A stretch of 64,000 nt of DNA. Origin: Chromatiaceae bacterium. Its GTDB lineage: Bacteria; Pseudomonadota; Gammaproteobacteria; Chromatiales; Chromatiaceae. The notes beneath the pieces were generated by a model. That model was given only the letters and a program-made list of their open reading frames with translations, was not told where the DNA came from and searched no databases. Of the stretch, positions 1-9,157 are shown piece by piece. The stretch covers positions 1 to 64,000 of the forward strand of contig JADKCI010000002.1 of NCBI GenBank assembly GCA_016714645.1. The letters run 5' to 3'. Positions within the stretch are counted from its first letter, which is position 1. The number at the start of each line of letters is the position of its first letter. The translations under genes and the position numbers were made by a program.

Positions 1-40
1 ACGCGCGCGCGAAATTTGAAGTGCCAAACGCACGAAAACT
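1..40. repeat. Prophage left terminus with transposase-binding-like motif
   Basis: Read on the minus strand, this segment holds TTTTCGTGCG (29-38) and then AAATTTCGCGCGCG toward the edge. The right end has the same TTTTCGTGCG 22 bases from its inferred terminus, followed by TTTTTCGTGCAC. If spacing is conserved, the left terminus lies near position 6-7 and the first bases are host DNA. The exact end is unresolved, because the expected TG dinucleotide is not seen. Confidence 0.55.
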
Positions 41-47
41 CGGTAGT

Positions 48-89
48 AAAAAAGTGCGCGCATGGCGCAAACGAATTTCGCCATGCGCG
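48..89 (-). terminator. Rho-independent terminator of the late operon
   Basis: On the minus strand an 11-bp perfect stem (CGCGCATGGCG, 57-67, paired with 79-89) with an 11-base loop is followed by CAC and a run of six T (48-53). It lies 37 bases past the stop codon of the last late gene, just inside the phage end. This is where readthrough into host DNA would be blocked. Confidence 0.85.
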
Positions 90-125
90 ATGGGCTATCC
101 GCCGCAGCGCGTTCAATAGCTGCCG

Positions 126-1061
126 TCACGCCGCCCCGATGTTCTCCATCCGCTGCGTGGAGGTGGCTGCGGTGCCACCCCAGAAAACCGTCACCAGGGT
201 CTCCTTGCCGGCCCCTGACTGCACGGCCGGGGCTGACGTGGCGCCCAGCCAGCGGCCGCCGGTGAGGCCGCTCCAGGTCACGGTGAAGGCGCCGCTGCTG
301 ATAATGCGCAGCACGTAGAGCCCCACGGGGGCCGCGGTGGTGGTGATCGTCAGGGCACAGTTGGCGCTCAGGCTCAGCTTCTGGCGGCCGCCATTGGTCA
401 AGGTGATCGTCTTGGCGGCGCCGCTGGTGCCGTTGTCGTATTCCGCCTGATAGCCCAGGGTCTTGACACCGCCGAGCGCGTTATTACCCAGCCCCAGGGC
501 GCCGCTCAGGGTGCCGCCCGCCAGCGGCAGGGCGCCCACCTGGGAGGCGGTGGCCTGGTGCGGATTGTCCATGGAGGCGACATGATTGCTGGCGGCGAGC
601 GACGCGCTCGCCAGGGCCGCCAGCGTGGCCGCCGGCGCCGTGCGCCAGTTCGCCGCCCCGGTGATCGCTTTCAGGCGATTGGCCAGCCCCCCCAGCAGCA
701 CCGTCAGGGCGCCGCTATCGCTGGCGGGGGCGCTCGTATCGGCAAGGGTGCGCGGTCCCAGATTCTCATCGGTCACGCTCCCCGGGGCATCCAGCAACAT
801 GCCGGCCTGCTGGGCCGCCGTGACCTGGGCGGCCAGGACGGCCACGTCGGCCGCCAGCGTCGCCAGCGGCCCGGACATGGCCAAGGCCACGCGCTCCAGG
901 CCCTGGGCGGCCACTTGATCCAAGGCCGCCTCCCACGCCACCTGGACCGCCTCCAGGTTAGCCAGACGCAGGTCCAGGTCGGCAAAGATGCGGTTAAAGG
1001 TCGCCTCGCTCAGCGGCGTCACCGCATCCCGAAAGCGGTAGCGATCAAACAGCCGTGGCAT
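126..1061 (-). CDS. Phage tail fibre protein
   Basis: This 311-residue protein is the last gene of the late operon. The N-terminal third is helical and alanine-rich. Residues 160-195 carry the DNPHQATASQVGALPLAGG pattern common in phage tail fibres. The C-terminal third is beta-rich (ITLTNGGRQKLSLSANCALTIT), as in a receptor-binding tip. Its ATG overlaps the end of the small upstream gene by 17 bases. Position at the end of the tail module also fits a fibre. No chaperone domain is seen. The host receptor cannot be inferred. Confidence 0.75.
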   Translation of the reverse strand: MPRLFDRYRFRDAVTPLSEATFNRIFADLDLRLANLEAVQVAWEAALDQVAAQGLERVALAMSGPLATLAADVAVLAAQVTAAQQAGMLLDAPGSVTDENLGPRTLADTSAPASDSGALTVLLGGLANRLKAITGAANWRTAPAATLAALASASLAASNHVASMDNPHQATASQVGALPLAGGTLSGALGLGNNALGGVKTLGYQAEYDNGTSGAAKTITLTNGGRQKLSLSANCALTITTTAAPVGLYVLRIISSGAFTVTWSGLTGGRWLGATSAPAVQSGAGKETLVTVFWGGTAATSTQRMENIGAA

Positions 1062-1212
1062 CGTCGATCGCCTCCGCGTGTTGGATCACCAGATCCCCCC
1101 GCAGCTCGCAATCCCAGCCGGGATAGAGGGTCACCTGGTCCGAGATCACCAGGCGGCTATTCAAGGTCACCCGGTACTGGCGTTCCGGGTCGATGGTGGC
1201 AAGATCAAGCAT
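1045..1212 (-). CDS. Small phage protein upstream of the tail fibre
   Basis: This 55-residue reading frame begins MLDLATIDPERQYRV and ends just inside the fibre gene. It is preceded by a near-perfect Shine-Dalgarno (AAGGAGG, six bases before ATG), stronger than most in this operon, which argues for translation. It follows the 731-residue tail protein after 10 bases. I recognise no family. A small structural or assembly role in the tail-tip module is only suggested by position. Confidence 0.6.
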   Translation of the reverse strand: MLDLATIDPERQYRVTLNSRLVISDQVTLYPGWDCELRGDLVIQHAEAIDDATAV

Positions 1213-1222
1213 GGTGGCCTCC

Positions 1223-3418
1223 TTAAGCGGCGATATCGATACGGTTGAGGACGACGAACGGCTTACTCCCCGAGGTGCGGGTACCGCTCAGCTTGATCTC
1301 GTAGCTACTGCTGGACGGGATGGTGAAGGTATAGGTCTTCAGCGTCGCCCCGTTCTGTTCCGTGGTCACCGTGGTACTGGCGGCGGTCTCGGTACTGCCC
1401 CCGGTGACGATCTTGGGCGTAATGGTGTGGTTGACCGCATCCCAGTCCGCGATCAGCAGCTTCAGGGTCACGCTCGTGGTCGCCGCCCCCAGGGTGCGGG
1501 CCGTCGACCAGGCCGTAAAGGCCAGATCCGGACGACTGACCCGGATCGCCCCCGTCGTCAGGCTAAAGGCCGGCTGCACATCCTGAGTCCCCAGCAGCAC
1601 CACCCGCAGGTTGACCAGGGACGGCGCCGAGGCATCGTTCCCCAGGCGCATCCCGGCATCGCCCACCGCATACCAGGCCCCCGCCCCCTGCGGCTGGATC
1701 TCATAGCGCAGCTCGCAGCCATCCGGCACCAGATGCGGGGCATCGATCGAGATATCCGTCAGGCCATTCGCCAGCGACAGCGGCTGCAACTGCACCTCGG
1801 TCCGCGTATGGGTAAATTTCGACACCCACACCTCGAACATCAGGTCCTTGGTCAGGTCGCCCTGGAAATAGTCACCGTCCGAGCCATAGAAGAGGGTGCC
1901 CTGGGTGTAATCGTTGCCGCTCACCACCGCCACGCGATGGCTGCCGGTGGTAATGACCACCAGGGCATAGCGCTCGCCGCCCTCCAGAAAGACGTGTTTC
2001 GAGATAAAGGTGGTGGGGTTGGGGTAGAGCTGGAGCGCGCTGGCCTGGCGCGTCGCCCGCGTCAGCACCTGCGACAGATCCGGCTTGCCGCCCACGGTCT
2101 TGCACAGCAGCACCTGCACATCCCCCGCCGGGCTCCCGCCCGAGGTCCCGATCGCCGTGAAATACAGCTTGAACGACATGGTCCAGCCGGCGTTCGGGGT
2201 AATAAAGGTCTGGGCCAACAGGGTCCCGGTGACCGTCTCGGTCGTCTCTACCGGGGCATAGAGCTCCGCGGGGCCGCGATACCAATAGCCCGGCCAGGGC
2301 CGATTCCAGTTCGGCGTCGGCGAGTTCCACCCATACCAGAGGCGATAGTCGTTGAGATTAAAGCCATAATCCCAGCGCCACGCCTGTTCGACCAGATCCC
2401 GGGTGGTAAAGGTCTGGGACTGGTACTGGCTCAGGCTCAGGTCGCCGGCATAGCCGCTGGTCGCCACCCGGGGCACATGATTGTGCACCGGGATGCGCAT
2501 ATTCGACGCCTCCTCCGGGATCGGCGCCAGGATCCCCGGCTCCAGCGGGTTGAACAGCGCCAGCGGCAGATTAGCCACCGAGGCAAAGGGAAAGTGCAGG
2601 CCGTTGTCGACCCGGGCGCTATAACCCGCGTGAGCCGCGTTCTGCTTGGTAGCGTCGGTAAAGGCGTCGGCGTCATAACTGGCATAGCTGGCCGGCAGTT
2701 GCAGGCGATTCTTGACCGTCGCCACATCCCCCGCCAGCTCCATGAACACCGCCTTATCCACCTTGCTGGCGCTGCGCTTAGCCAGCGCCACCAAGTCCGT
2801 AGCGATCGACTCGATGCGCGGCTCGGCGGCCGCCTGCCAGGATTCCAGCACCGCCAGCCGCTGGCGCTGGTCAAAGCCATTCGGCACCTGGCTGGCGGTC
2901 TGCATCTCCACGCGGTCAATGCCCGCCGGGGTCAGATAGACATAGGCCACCGCCAGGGTGCCGGACTGCAACACCGGCGGCTGCGGGTCGGCGCTCTCCG
3001 TTCCCGCCAGCGGATTGACCTCGGCATGGCGCACCCGCTCCATCGCCACCGCCTGCGGCTCGGTGGCCCCGGTCTGGAGATCCACCAGGAAGTCGCGCGG
3101 CTCCACCTGGGTATCCACCTCCTGGCCCCACACCACCACCGCCACGATGCGGTTAGTCACCAGCGGCACGTACTGAAACAGATTCAGGGCCTGCTCCTGC
3201 TCGCCGACATAGACGGCGCCGCCATTGAAATAACGCCCCGGCTGCACGGTCACCTCGGTATTGCCCGTGGCCGCGGTGGCAAAGCCGGCATAGTGCTTCT
3301 GATCGCTGACGGCATCCGCCACCAGATGATCGAGGGAGCCGCGCACATAGCCCTGCAAGGCGTTGGGATCGGCGGCCTGAAATTCCTGACGGTCGCGAAA
3401 AATAACGGTTTTTTCCAT
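1223..3418 (-). CDS. Large tail/baseplate-associated fibre-like protein
   Basis: This 731-residue protein starts MEKTVIFRDRQEFQ and follows tail protein I by 11 bases. The N-terminal ~180 residues (RYFNGGAVYVGEQEQ...) resemble phage proteins that attach appendages to baseplates. The middle and C-terminal parts are rich in beta-prone Thr/Ser/Val, with aromatic patches near residues 345-375 (WRWDYGFN, YGWNSPTPNW) that could bind carbohydrate. Gene order after W, J and I is where contractile phages encode fibres. The exact family is not identified, so it is called by position and composition. Confidence 0.6.
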   Translation of the reverse strand: MEKTVIFRDRQEFQAADPNALQGYVRGSLDHLVADAVSDQKHYAGFATAATGNTEVTVQPGRYFNGGAVYVGEQEQALNLFQYVPLVTNRIVAVVVWGQEVDTQVEPRDFLVDLQTGATEPQAVAMERVRHAEVNPLAGTESADPQPPVLQSGTLAVAYVYLTPAGIDRVEMQTASQVPNGFDQRQRLAVLESWQAAAEPRIESIATDLVALAKRSASKVDKAVFMELAGDVATVKNRLQLPASYASYDADAFTDATKQNAAHAGYSARVDNGLHFPFASVANLPLALFNPLEPGILAPIPEEASNMRIPVHNHVPRVATSGYAGDLSLSQYQSQTFTTRDLVEQAWRWDYGFNLNDYRLWYGWNSPTPNWNRPWPGYWYRGPAELYAPVETTETVTGTLLAQTFITPNAGWTMSFKLYFTAIGTSGGSPAGDVQVLLCKTVGGKPDLSQVLTRATRQASALQLYPNPTTFISKHVFLEGGERYALVVITTGSHRVAVVSGNDYTQGTLFYGSDGDYFQGDLTKDLMFEVWVSKFTHTRTEVQLQPLSLANGLTDISIDAPHLVPDGCELRYEIQPQGAGAWYAVGDAGMRLGNDASAPSLVNLRVVLLGTQDVQPAFSLTTGAIRVSRPDLAFTAWSTARTLGAATTSVTLKLLIADWDAVNHTITPKIVTGGSTETAASTTVTTEQNGATLKTYTFTIPSSSSYEIKLSGTRTSGSKPFVVLNRIDIAA

Positions 3419-3429
3419 GGAGAAAGGTC

Positions 3430-4668
3430 TCAGATTGATCGTGAAATGATTTGCCCGGCGCGATAACGCCCCGCCAGCACCCCACCGCCGCTCGCCAGCA
3501 CCTGGCGATCATGGGTATCCAGCCACACCCGATCCCGCGCCGCCACCGCCAGCCGCAGCGTCGCCGCCGCCGGCTCCAGGCGCGACGGCGCGCGCGGCGC
3601 CAGATAGCCGGCGCAGAAGCGCCCCGTCAGCCGTGGCGAGGCCCGCCCCGGCAGCGCGGTGCGCAGCTCGGCGGTATAGGCCGGCATCCCCAGCTTCATC
3701 GCCCCCACATGCAGCGACTTGCCCCGCGCCACCAGCGGCACCGCCGGGTCGAAGAGATGGAAGCGCCGATACAGCCGGTCCCGGGCGCCGTTGTCCGCCA
3801 GATAGCCGGTCACCCAGCCCCCCAGATGCGCCCCATGGGCCGCGCCTCGCTCCGCCGTGACGGCATAGCGGATATCGATCAGCCCCAGCCCCGGGCGCGC
3901 CGGGTGCTGGTGCAACGACTCGTCAAAGTCCAGGTACGGCGTCGTTAAGGTGATGTTAAACAGGCGCCCGCCCCCGTCCTGGCTCACCAGGAAGGCGCGC
4001 GGGATCAGGCGCGTCGGATAGGTGCCGAAGCCCGCCGCCCCCGGCCGGCGGATCGCCAGATCCAGTTGTGCCTCGGCCTGGGGGCGGACGATCTCACGCA
4101 CCAGGGTGGTGATCGGCGTCTCCACCCCGTCCGCGCTGCGCGCGAAGGACCGCCAGCCCAGGCGCAGCACCGCATCCGTCACCGTCGGGTAGTGGCGTCC
4201 GCCCACGAAGGCGGCGTTGCAATACCAGCCCGGGGCCAGGCGCTGGCCGCGGGTGCGGTAGCGGTACAGGCGCAGTTGCGGATAGCGCGCCAGCCAGGCA
4301 TCGCGCTCGCCCTTGGTCAGGGTCGGCGCCAGATAGACCTTGGCCGGTGGCGTCACCGCCCGCACGATGCTCAGCCCCGCCCGCCCCCCGGCCCGGCGCA
4401 GCCCCGCCAGGGTGCCCTTGAGGCGATGATCGGCGATGCTGTCGAGGATGAGCTGCCGCCGCTGGGCCTCCGTCGTCACCCAGTCCCAGCCCTCCAGGCC
4501 GCCGACATGAAACTGCTCCGCCAACAGCGGCAGCGCCGCCGCCGGCACCCGGCGCAGGTGATAGACCAGCAGCCGCGCCAGATCCAGGCGCCCCAGCCGC
4601 GCCTGGGCGCTCTCCATCGCCAGGCCGCGGTCATCGCGGATCGAGGGTTGCAGTAGCCGCTCAGTCAT
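3430..4668 (-). CDS. Phage tail protein I (P2 gpI-like baseplate protein)
   Basis: The N-terminal half (about residues 1-120; RLLQPSIRDDRGLAMESA, LPLLAEQFHV, GLEGWDWVTTEAQRR) matches the P2 gpI family, a baseplate component made after gpJ. It is 412 residues, longer than P2 gpI (about 176), so it carries a C-terminal extension of about 230 residues of unknown role. Start chosen at MTERLLQ, eight bases inside the end of gpJ, rather than at an in-frame Met four codons earlier. Tight overlap supports translational coupling in the W-J-I block. Confidence 0.8.
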   Translation of the reverse strand: MTERLLQPSIRDDRGLAMESAQARLGRLDLARLLVYHLRRVPAAALPLLAEQFHVGGLEGWDWVTTEAQRRQLILDSIADHRLKGTLAGLRRAGGRAGLSIVRAVTPPAKVYLAPTLTKGERDAWLARYPQLRLYRYRTRGQRLAPGWYCNAAFVGGRHYPTVTDAVLRLGWRSFARSADGVETPITTLVREIVRPQAEAQLDLAIRRPGAAGFGTYPTRLIPRAFLVSQDGGGRLFNITLTTPYLDFDESLHQHPARPGLGLIDIRYAVTAERGAAHGAHLGGWVTGYLADNGARDRLYRRFHLFDPAVPLVARGKSLHVGAMKLGMPAYTAELRTALPGRASPRLTGRFCAGYLAPRAPSRLEPAAATLRLAVAARDRVWLDTHDRQVLASGGGVLAGRYRAGQIISRSI

Positions 4669-5764
4669 CGCCGAGCCCATCCCAGGTCACCGTCACCCCG
4701 GTACAGTCCGGCCACTCCTCCGGGCGCAGCACCTGCAAGGCCGGGGTCGTCACCGTCACCGCATAGACCCCGCCCACGCGCTGCGCCCGCTCGCTCCACT
4801 GCGAGGGCACCAGGTCATGGCCCAGGGACGCCCGCAGCCGGTCGGCAAAGGCCGTCAGACTGGTCGTCACCGCCGCCGTCACCGCCGCCGCGTCCGCCCC
4901 CTGGAGGCCCTGCAGCCGCACCGCCACGCTATAGGGCACCCGCGTTGGCGGCGCCACCGTCACCCAATCCGTCAGCGGCCGCACCCGCTCCCCGCCGAGG
5001 CGCAGCCGGGCCGCCTCCAGCAGCGGGGCGTCCGGCAGGCCACTGGCCAGCAGCGGATAGACATTGACCCGCCCCGGCGCCGGCGAGGTCACCGCCACCG
5101 CCGCCACATCCTGGCGCAGGCTCAGCACCTGCCAGCGATAGGCCTGGGCCGGCCCCGCCACCGCGAAATGCTCCGGCGCCAGGGTGATGCGCGCTCGCAG
5201 CCGCTCGTCATCCTCCGCCGCCAGGCCCCCGGTGCTCACCGCCGTATTGGTCACCGTCAGCCCCTGGCCCGGCAGGTCGATCAGGGTGGTCACCGCCCCG
5301 GCGGCCAGGCCATTCGCCGCCGGCCCGGCCGTGGTCGCCGTCGCCGTCACCGTCACCGAGGTCTGTCCGACCGCCAGCGTCGCCGCCGCGTCGGTGGCAA
5401 ACTCTGCCCCGGCGCCGCGCGCCCGCGTCCCCGCCGGGATGGCCAGGGCCGTCGTCGCCGGCGTCGCCAGGCCAAATTGCAGGCTGGTACGGGCCGCCGC
5501 GCCCGGCAGGCGCCACGTCCCCACCAGCTCCCCCAGGTAATCCAGCATCGGATAGCGCGAGAAGGCCACCAGATTGAGCTTGGCCGCCTCCTGGATGCCG
5601 ATGCGCACCAGGGTCTCGCGGTAGGCCGCCAGGTCGATCAGCAACCGCTCCACCTGGGCGGGATACAGGGTCTTGCCGGTGAGCTGCTCCCAGCCGGCGA
5701 TAAGCTCCGCCTCCACCTGGTGGGGGTCGCGGCTGATAAAATCCGGCTCGGGTAAGGCACTCAC
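4661..5764 (-). CDS. Baseplate assembly protein J
   Basis: This 367-residue protein matches the baseplate J (P2 gpJ/Mu gp47) family. The N-terminal DPHQVEAELIAGWEQLTGKTLYP segment and the central IPAGTRARGAGAEFATDAA region are typical wedge features, as is AAEDDERLRARI at about residues 189-200. It forms the baseplate wedge with gpW and gpI. It overlaps gpW by four bases and gpI by eight, as usual in this order. Confidence 0.9.
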   Translation of the reverse strand: MSALPEPDFISRDPHQVEAELIAGWEQLTGKTLYPAQVERLLIDLAAYRETLVRIGIQEAAKLNLVAFSRYPMLDYLGELVGTWRLPGAAARTSLQFGLATPATTALAIPAGTRARGAGAEFATDAAATLAVGQTSVTVTATATTAGPAANGLAAGAVTTLIDLPGQGLTVTNTAVSTGGLAAEDDERLRARITLAPEHFAVAGPAQAYRWQVLSLRQDVAAVAVTSPAPGRVNVYPLLASGLPDAPLLEAARLRLGGERVRPLTDWVTVAPPTRVPYSVAVRLQGLQGADAAAVTAAVTTSLTAFADRLRASLGHDLVPSQWSERAQRVGGVYAVTVTTPALQVLRPEEWPDCTGVTVTWDGLGDD

Positions 5765-6129
5765 AGCGTCACCTCCGTGGTCAAGGGGTCCTGGCCGCCC
5801 CGCCAGGTCCAGACGATCCGCAAGGACACCTGGGCCAGGCTAAAGGTCGGGGTAATACTCACCAGATCGACGCGCGGCTCCCAGGCCAGGATGGCCTCCG
5901 CCGCCGCCGCGATCAGATAGGGGGTCGCCTCCAGCTCGGGCTGGTCGAGGAATTGCAGCAGGTCGGCGCCAAATAGCGGCCGATGGGGATCGGCGCCCCG
6001 CGGCGTGGTCAGGATCAGGGCGATGGCCTGGGCGATATCGGCGTAGCCCGTCACCACCCCCCCCAGCTCGCCCAGGGTCGGCTGCCAGAAGCGGTCGCGG
6101 AGGCCGGCGACAGGGACGGGAGCGGTCAT
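5761..6129 (-). CDS. Baseplate wedge protein W (GPW/gp25 family)
   Basis: This 122-residue lysozyme-like baseplate protein is of the GPW_gp25 family. The diagnostic segment is DIAQAIALILTTPRGADPHRPLFGADL (in two parts around residues 31-57), followed by ILAWEPRVDLVSI. It is needed for wedge assembly in contractile tails. It overlaps the upstream fibre gene and downstream gpJ by four bases each. The family assignment is clear from the T-P-R-G and R-P-x-F-G motifs. Confidence 0.9.
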   Translation of the reverse strand: MTAPVPVAGLRDRFWQPTLGELGGVVTGYADIAQAIALILTTPRGADPHRPLFGADLLQFLDQPELEATPYLIAAAAEAILAWEPRVDLVSITPTFSLAQVSLRIVWTWRGGQDPLTTEVTL

Positions 6130-7589
6130 GGCCGGCCCCGCTCCAGGGCGTCGAGGCGGTCGGATAAGGCGCCCACCGCGTCCACCACCAGGGCCAGCAT
6201 GGCGCCGATATCCCAGCCGAGCGACTCGTCATCGGGGCCAATGCCCGGGATCGTTGCCGCCGCATCCGGCGCGGCTACCGCGATCTGTTGAGCACTGAAC
6301 CCCAGGCGCTCGGGAGTAGTAGCCGGTTCATTCTTCCGGCGGTAATGAATGACCCCCGTTTTCGACAAGCCAGACAACTGCGATAACGCCGACCCCCTGG
6401 CAAAGGGACGAATGCCACTCTTCAGCCGTTCATCGGAACTGGGGACAAAAGCCGAAGCATTGACGGCCACATAGGCATTATTGGCTAAGTTCTTGACATA
6501 CATGCCACCATCGCCCAGCGCCACCGTGGCCGTGGTGGAAAAGGCAAAGGCCGCCTGACTGGTGCGGATGCCATTGGTTACCCCGTCGTCAGCAGCAACC
6601 TTATCCGCCGTCAGGGTGGACGCGGCAAACGCCTGGCTTGCCGAGCCCGCCACCGCCGCCGCGCCGATCAGCGAGCGCATCGCGGCATAGGATGCCTGAG
6701 CTAGCAACACGCGCCCGTATGCCGTGAAATCCGTCACGTTAGCGGTGGTCGCGCCGTTAAAGAACGGTAGTTTGTCCGCCGCCAGGGTCAACCCACCCAG
6801 GGCCGTAAGGGCGGTCGTCGGGGCCTGAGCGCCGATATCAGCCGCCGTGAGGTCGCGGGTCACCAAGGCCGTCACCAGACCATTGACCACACCAATCCGT
6901 TTGTAAACAGTAGCGCCAGATAGGTTGTTGGTGCCGTCCGTAGGGCTGTCATAAGTGCCCGCCGCGGACACTCCCAGGGTGTCGCGCATCGTGGCCGCGT
7001 TGCCATCGTCCAGCAGGTCGCGCGCCGCATCCGTGACGGTGATGAGCTCGGCGGTGGTGGCGCCGGTGTAGCGCACCACCGTGTTATTCGCCGGGGTCAG
7101 CCCCTGCGTCGCCCACAGGCTGGCGGGCATCGGGTGCCGATGATCGCCGCGCGCCACCTTGGTCGAACCCCCCGCCGTGGCCGTCTCCGCCAGGCCCAGG
7201 ATCGACGTAGCGAATCCCGTCATGCCATGGACCTGGGCATCCGCCAGCGAGGCCTGGACGTGGTTGTAGGTGGCCTTGAGGCTGATCGCCGGCGGGGTGT
7301 CGTTGGCCGCCGCGCCGGTGATGTCCTTAATCTGGTCACTGGTGGTCTTCAGGCTGATCGCCGGCGGCGTGTCGTTGGCCGCCGCGCCGGTAATTAGCTT
7401 TATCTGCTCGCTGGTGGTCTTCAGGCTGATCACCGGGGGCGTGTCGTTGGCCGTCTCGCCGGTGATGGCGATGACCTGCTCGCTAGTCGTCTCCAGGTTG
7501 ATCGCCGGCGGCGCCGTCCAGGGCGTCAGGCCCGTGATGCGCGTCACGAAGTCCTTGGCATCGCCGATAAATTGCTTGAGGCTGGCCAT
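6126..7589 (-). CDS. Tail fibre with C-terminal S74 intramolecular chaperone
   Basis: This 487-residue protein has three near-identical 24-residue repeats (residues 31-102), a long beta-rich shaft, and a C-terminal Peptidase_S74-type domain. The domain starts at about residue 380 with SDERLKSGIRPFARGSALSQL and continues with LGFSAQQIAVAAPDA. S74 domains trimerise fibre tips and cleave themselves off after folding at the conserved Ser before D-E-R-L-K. The gene lies between gpV and gpW, an unusual place for a fibre, but overlaps both neighbours (one base with V, four with W), so it belongs to the operon. Confidence 0.85.
   Translation of the reverse strand: MASLKQFIGDAKDFVTRITGLTPWTAPPAINLETTSEQVIAITGETANDTPPVISLKTTSEQIKLITGAAANDTPPAISLKTTSDQIKDITGAAANDTPPAISLKATYNHVQASLADAQVHGMTGFATSILGLAETATAGGSTKVARGDHRHPMPASLWATQGLTPANNTVVRYTGATTAELITVTDAARDLLDDGNAATMRDTLGVSAAGTYDSPTDGTNNLSGATVYKRIGVVNGLVTALVTRDLTAADIGAQAPTTALTALGGLTLAADKLPFFNGATTANVTDFTAYGRVLLAQASYAAMRSLIGAAAVAGSASQAFAASTLTADKVAADDGVTNGIRTSQAAFAFSTTATVALGDGGMYVKNLANNAYVAVNASAFVPSSDERLKSGIRPFARGSALSQLSGLSKTGVIHYRRKNEPATTPERLGFSAQQIAVAAPDAAATIPGIGPDDESLGWDIGAMLALVVDAVGALSDRLDALERGRP
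7284..7499 (-). repeat. Three 72-bp tandem repeats in the S74 fibre gene
   Basis: Residues 31-54, 55-78 and 79-102 of the fibre are copies of a 24-residue unit (SLKTTSEQIKLITGAAAND then TPPAI). A degenerate partial copy precedes them and another follows. Units are in frame, so copy number can change without breaking the gene. They probably form a helical stalk or baseplate attachment segment. Confidence 0.85.
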
Positions 7590-8161
7590 CAGATATCGAT
7601 ATCCCCGTCAATCGTCACCAGGCCCGTCACGGCGATGGTCGGCGCCGCGAGGTCCACGGCATTGGCCTCCAGGGTCAGGGTCGCCGCCGTCAGGCGCGCG
7701 GCGCCGCCGCTGATCTCCAGCCCGGCCCCGGAGGTGGTGACGCTCAGGGTCTCCGCCTGCACCGTCGCCGCCTGGCACTTGATGGTGATGGCCCCCTGAG
7801 CCGCCGACAGGTCCACCAGCAGGCCGTGCTCGGACTTGCTGTAGCGGATGACGCTGCCATCCTCGAACCAGGTGCCGAACTGGCTGGCGTCCGCCCCGCC
7901 CGGGATCGGGTCGGGGTCCGAATAGATCGACCCCAATACCACCCCATCCTCGCAGAGGGCATCCGTCAGCAGCGCCACCTGGCTCCCCGGCTCCGGCAGG
8001 CCATAGTGGCGATCCTTCATGGCCGTGGGCGAGGTCATCGGCAGCCAGGTCGTGACCAGGTCGCCCTGCTCCGGCAGCCGCACCTTGAGGCGCGCCCGCC
8101 CCGCGTCCACCTCGGTGACGATGCCGTAGCGGAACTGGCCCGTCTTCGGGTGGGCGCTCAT
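7589..8161 (-). CDS. Baseplate assembly protein V (P2 gpV-like spike)
   Basis: This 190-residue protein begins with an OB-fold typical of gpV/VgrG-type spikes (FRYGIVTEVDAGRARLKVRLP, first half at residues 11-21; LVTTWLPMTSP, residues 35-45). A C-terminal beta-helix with repeating hydrophobic strands follows (residues 120-190). It forms the membrane-piercing spike under the hub. It follows gpD with a four-base overlap. Length matches P2 gpV (about 211). Confidence 0.88.
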   Translation of the reverse strand: MSAHPKTGQFRYGIVTEVDAGRARLKVRLPEQGDLVTTWLPMTSPTAMKDRHYGLPEPGSQVALLTDALCEDGVVLGSIYSDPDPIPGGADASQFGTWFEDGSVIRYSKSEHGLLVDLSAAQGAITIKCQAATVQAETLSVTTSGAGLEISGGAARLTAATLTLEANAVDLAAPTIAVTGLVTIDGDIDI

Positions 8162-9156
8162 GCCGGCTCCACCCGATAAAGCTGCGCCTCGGACTCATAG
8201 CCCCCGCCCCGCGCCAGGCGATGGGTGGAGCGCTCGACGTGGTACTTGCCGTCCAGTTGGTAGAGCCCCGTCAGTTGCAGATTGATCCCCGCCACCAGCC
8301 GCACCTCGCCCACGATCGTCAGACTGCCCGCCAGTTGGCGCTTATCCCGGCGGTGCAGATGGGCCTGGGCCTGGCGCTCCGCCAGGTCCTGGGAGCGCAC
8401 CCGCTTCAGTAGGCGGTGGCTATCCCCGGGCGCCGCCTGGCGCGCATCCTTACCGCGCCGCGCCTGCTTCTGATCCGGGTCCTGGTAGTCCACCGTGCCC
8501 TCCTTGTCGGTATCCTGGCTCTTGAGCGCCAGGCTGAAGGCCTTGAGGTCGCGGCGATCCAGGGTCAGCACCGCCCCCCGCGCCTCCAGGGCCGGGATCG
8601 ACCAGAAGTCCAGAAACGACCCGCGCACCGCGAAGGCATAGTTGTAGTCCTCCGCCAGCCGGCACAGAAACGGCAGGTCGCGCTCGTGATTCTGGGTGAC
8701 GCGATCCAGCCGGATCGCCGCCTCGATGTCATGGCGCGGCGTCAGGCCATTGCGCTGGGCCACCGTCTCGACGATCTCCACCAGCGTCGTCGCGTCATAG
8801 CCCACGCTCTGGCTCGTGCGTAGCGTCGGCGTGACCACCGTCGCCAAAGCCTTGATCTTGACCGTATCCGGCGCCCCGTCCCAGGCGATCTCGTCCAGCT
8901 CGAAGGCCCCGCAATTCAGGATGCGCCCGTCGGCATAGCCCAGGGTAGCGGCCAGTTTGGCCGCTAACTCGGGAAACCAGGCCCGTTTCCAGCGGTGATC
9001 GCGGTCCTCGCAGGTCAGTTCCAGGGTATCGGACTCGCCGTGCTCCACATCGGTATAGGTCAGGCTCGTCACCAGGTCGGAGATATCCGCCCCGATGGCC
9101 GTGCCGTCATAGGTCACGGTATAGGCCGGATCCTCGACCGGTTGGGTCAGGGCCAT
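8158..9156 (-). CDS. Phage late control D / baseplate hub protein (P2 gpD-like)
   Basis: This 332-residue hub protein is of the gpD/gp27 family. Visible features are the N-terminal YTDVEHGESDTLELTCEDRD (residues 34-53) and VETVAQRNGLTP (about residues 130-141), followed by RDLPFLCRLAEDYNYAFAVR, all typical of gpD. It connects the tail tube to the gpV spike. It sits two bases after gpX and overlaps gpV by four. Despite the family name it has no demonstrated control role here. Confidence 0.88.
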   Translation of the reverse strand: MALTQPVEDPAYTVTYDGTAIGADISDLVTSLTYTDVEHGESDTLELTCEDRDHRWKRAWFPELAAKLAATLGYADGRILNCGAFELDEIAWDGAPDTVKIKALATVVTPTLRTSQSVGYDATTLVEIVETVAQRNGLTPRHDIEAAIRLDRVTQNHERDLPFLCRLAEDYNYAFAVRGSFLDFWSIPALEARGAVLTLDRRDLKAFSLALKSQDTDKEGTVDYQDPDQKQARRGKDARQAAPGDSHRLLKRVRSQDLAERQAQAHLHRRDKRQLAGSLTIVGEVRLVAGINLQLTGLYQLDGKYHVERSTHRLARGGGYESEAQLYRVEPA

Positions 9157-9157
9157 C

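Noticed and set aside
1193..3466. Long open frame on the plus strand opposite the 731-residue tail protein (and similar ones at 13268-15688, 19054-20712 and 24466-26481)
   Set aside because: These frames mirror real minus-strand genes in GC-rich DNA, are Arg/His/Gly-rich with no domain pattern, and lack ribosome-binding sites.
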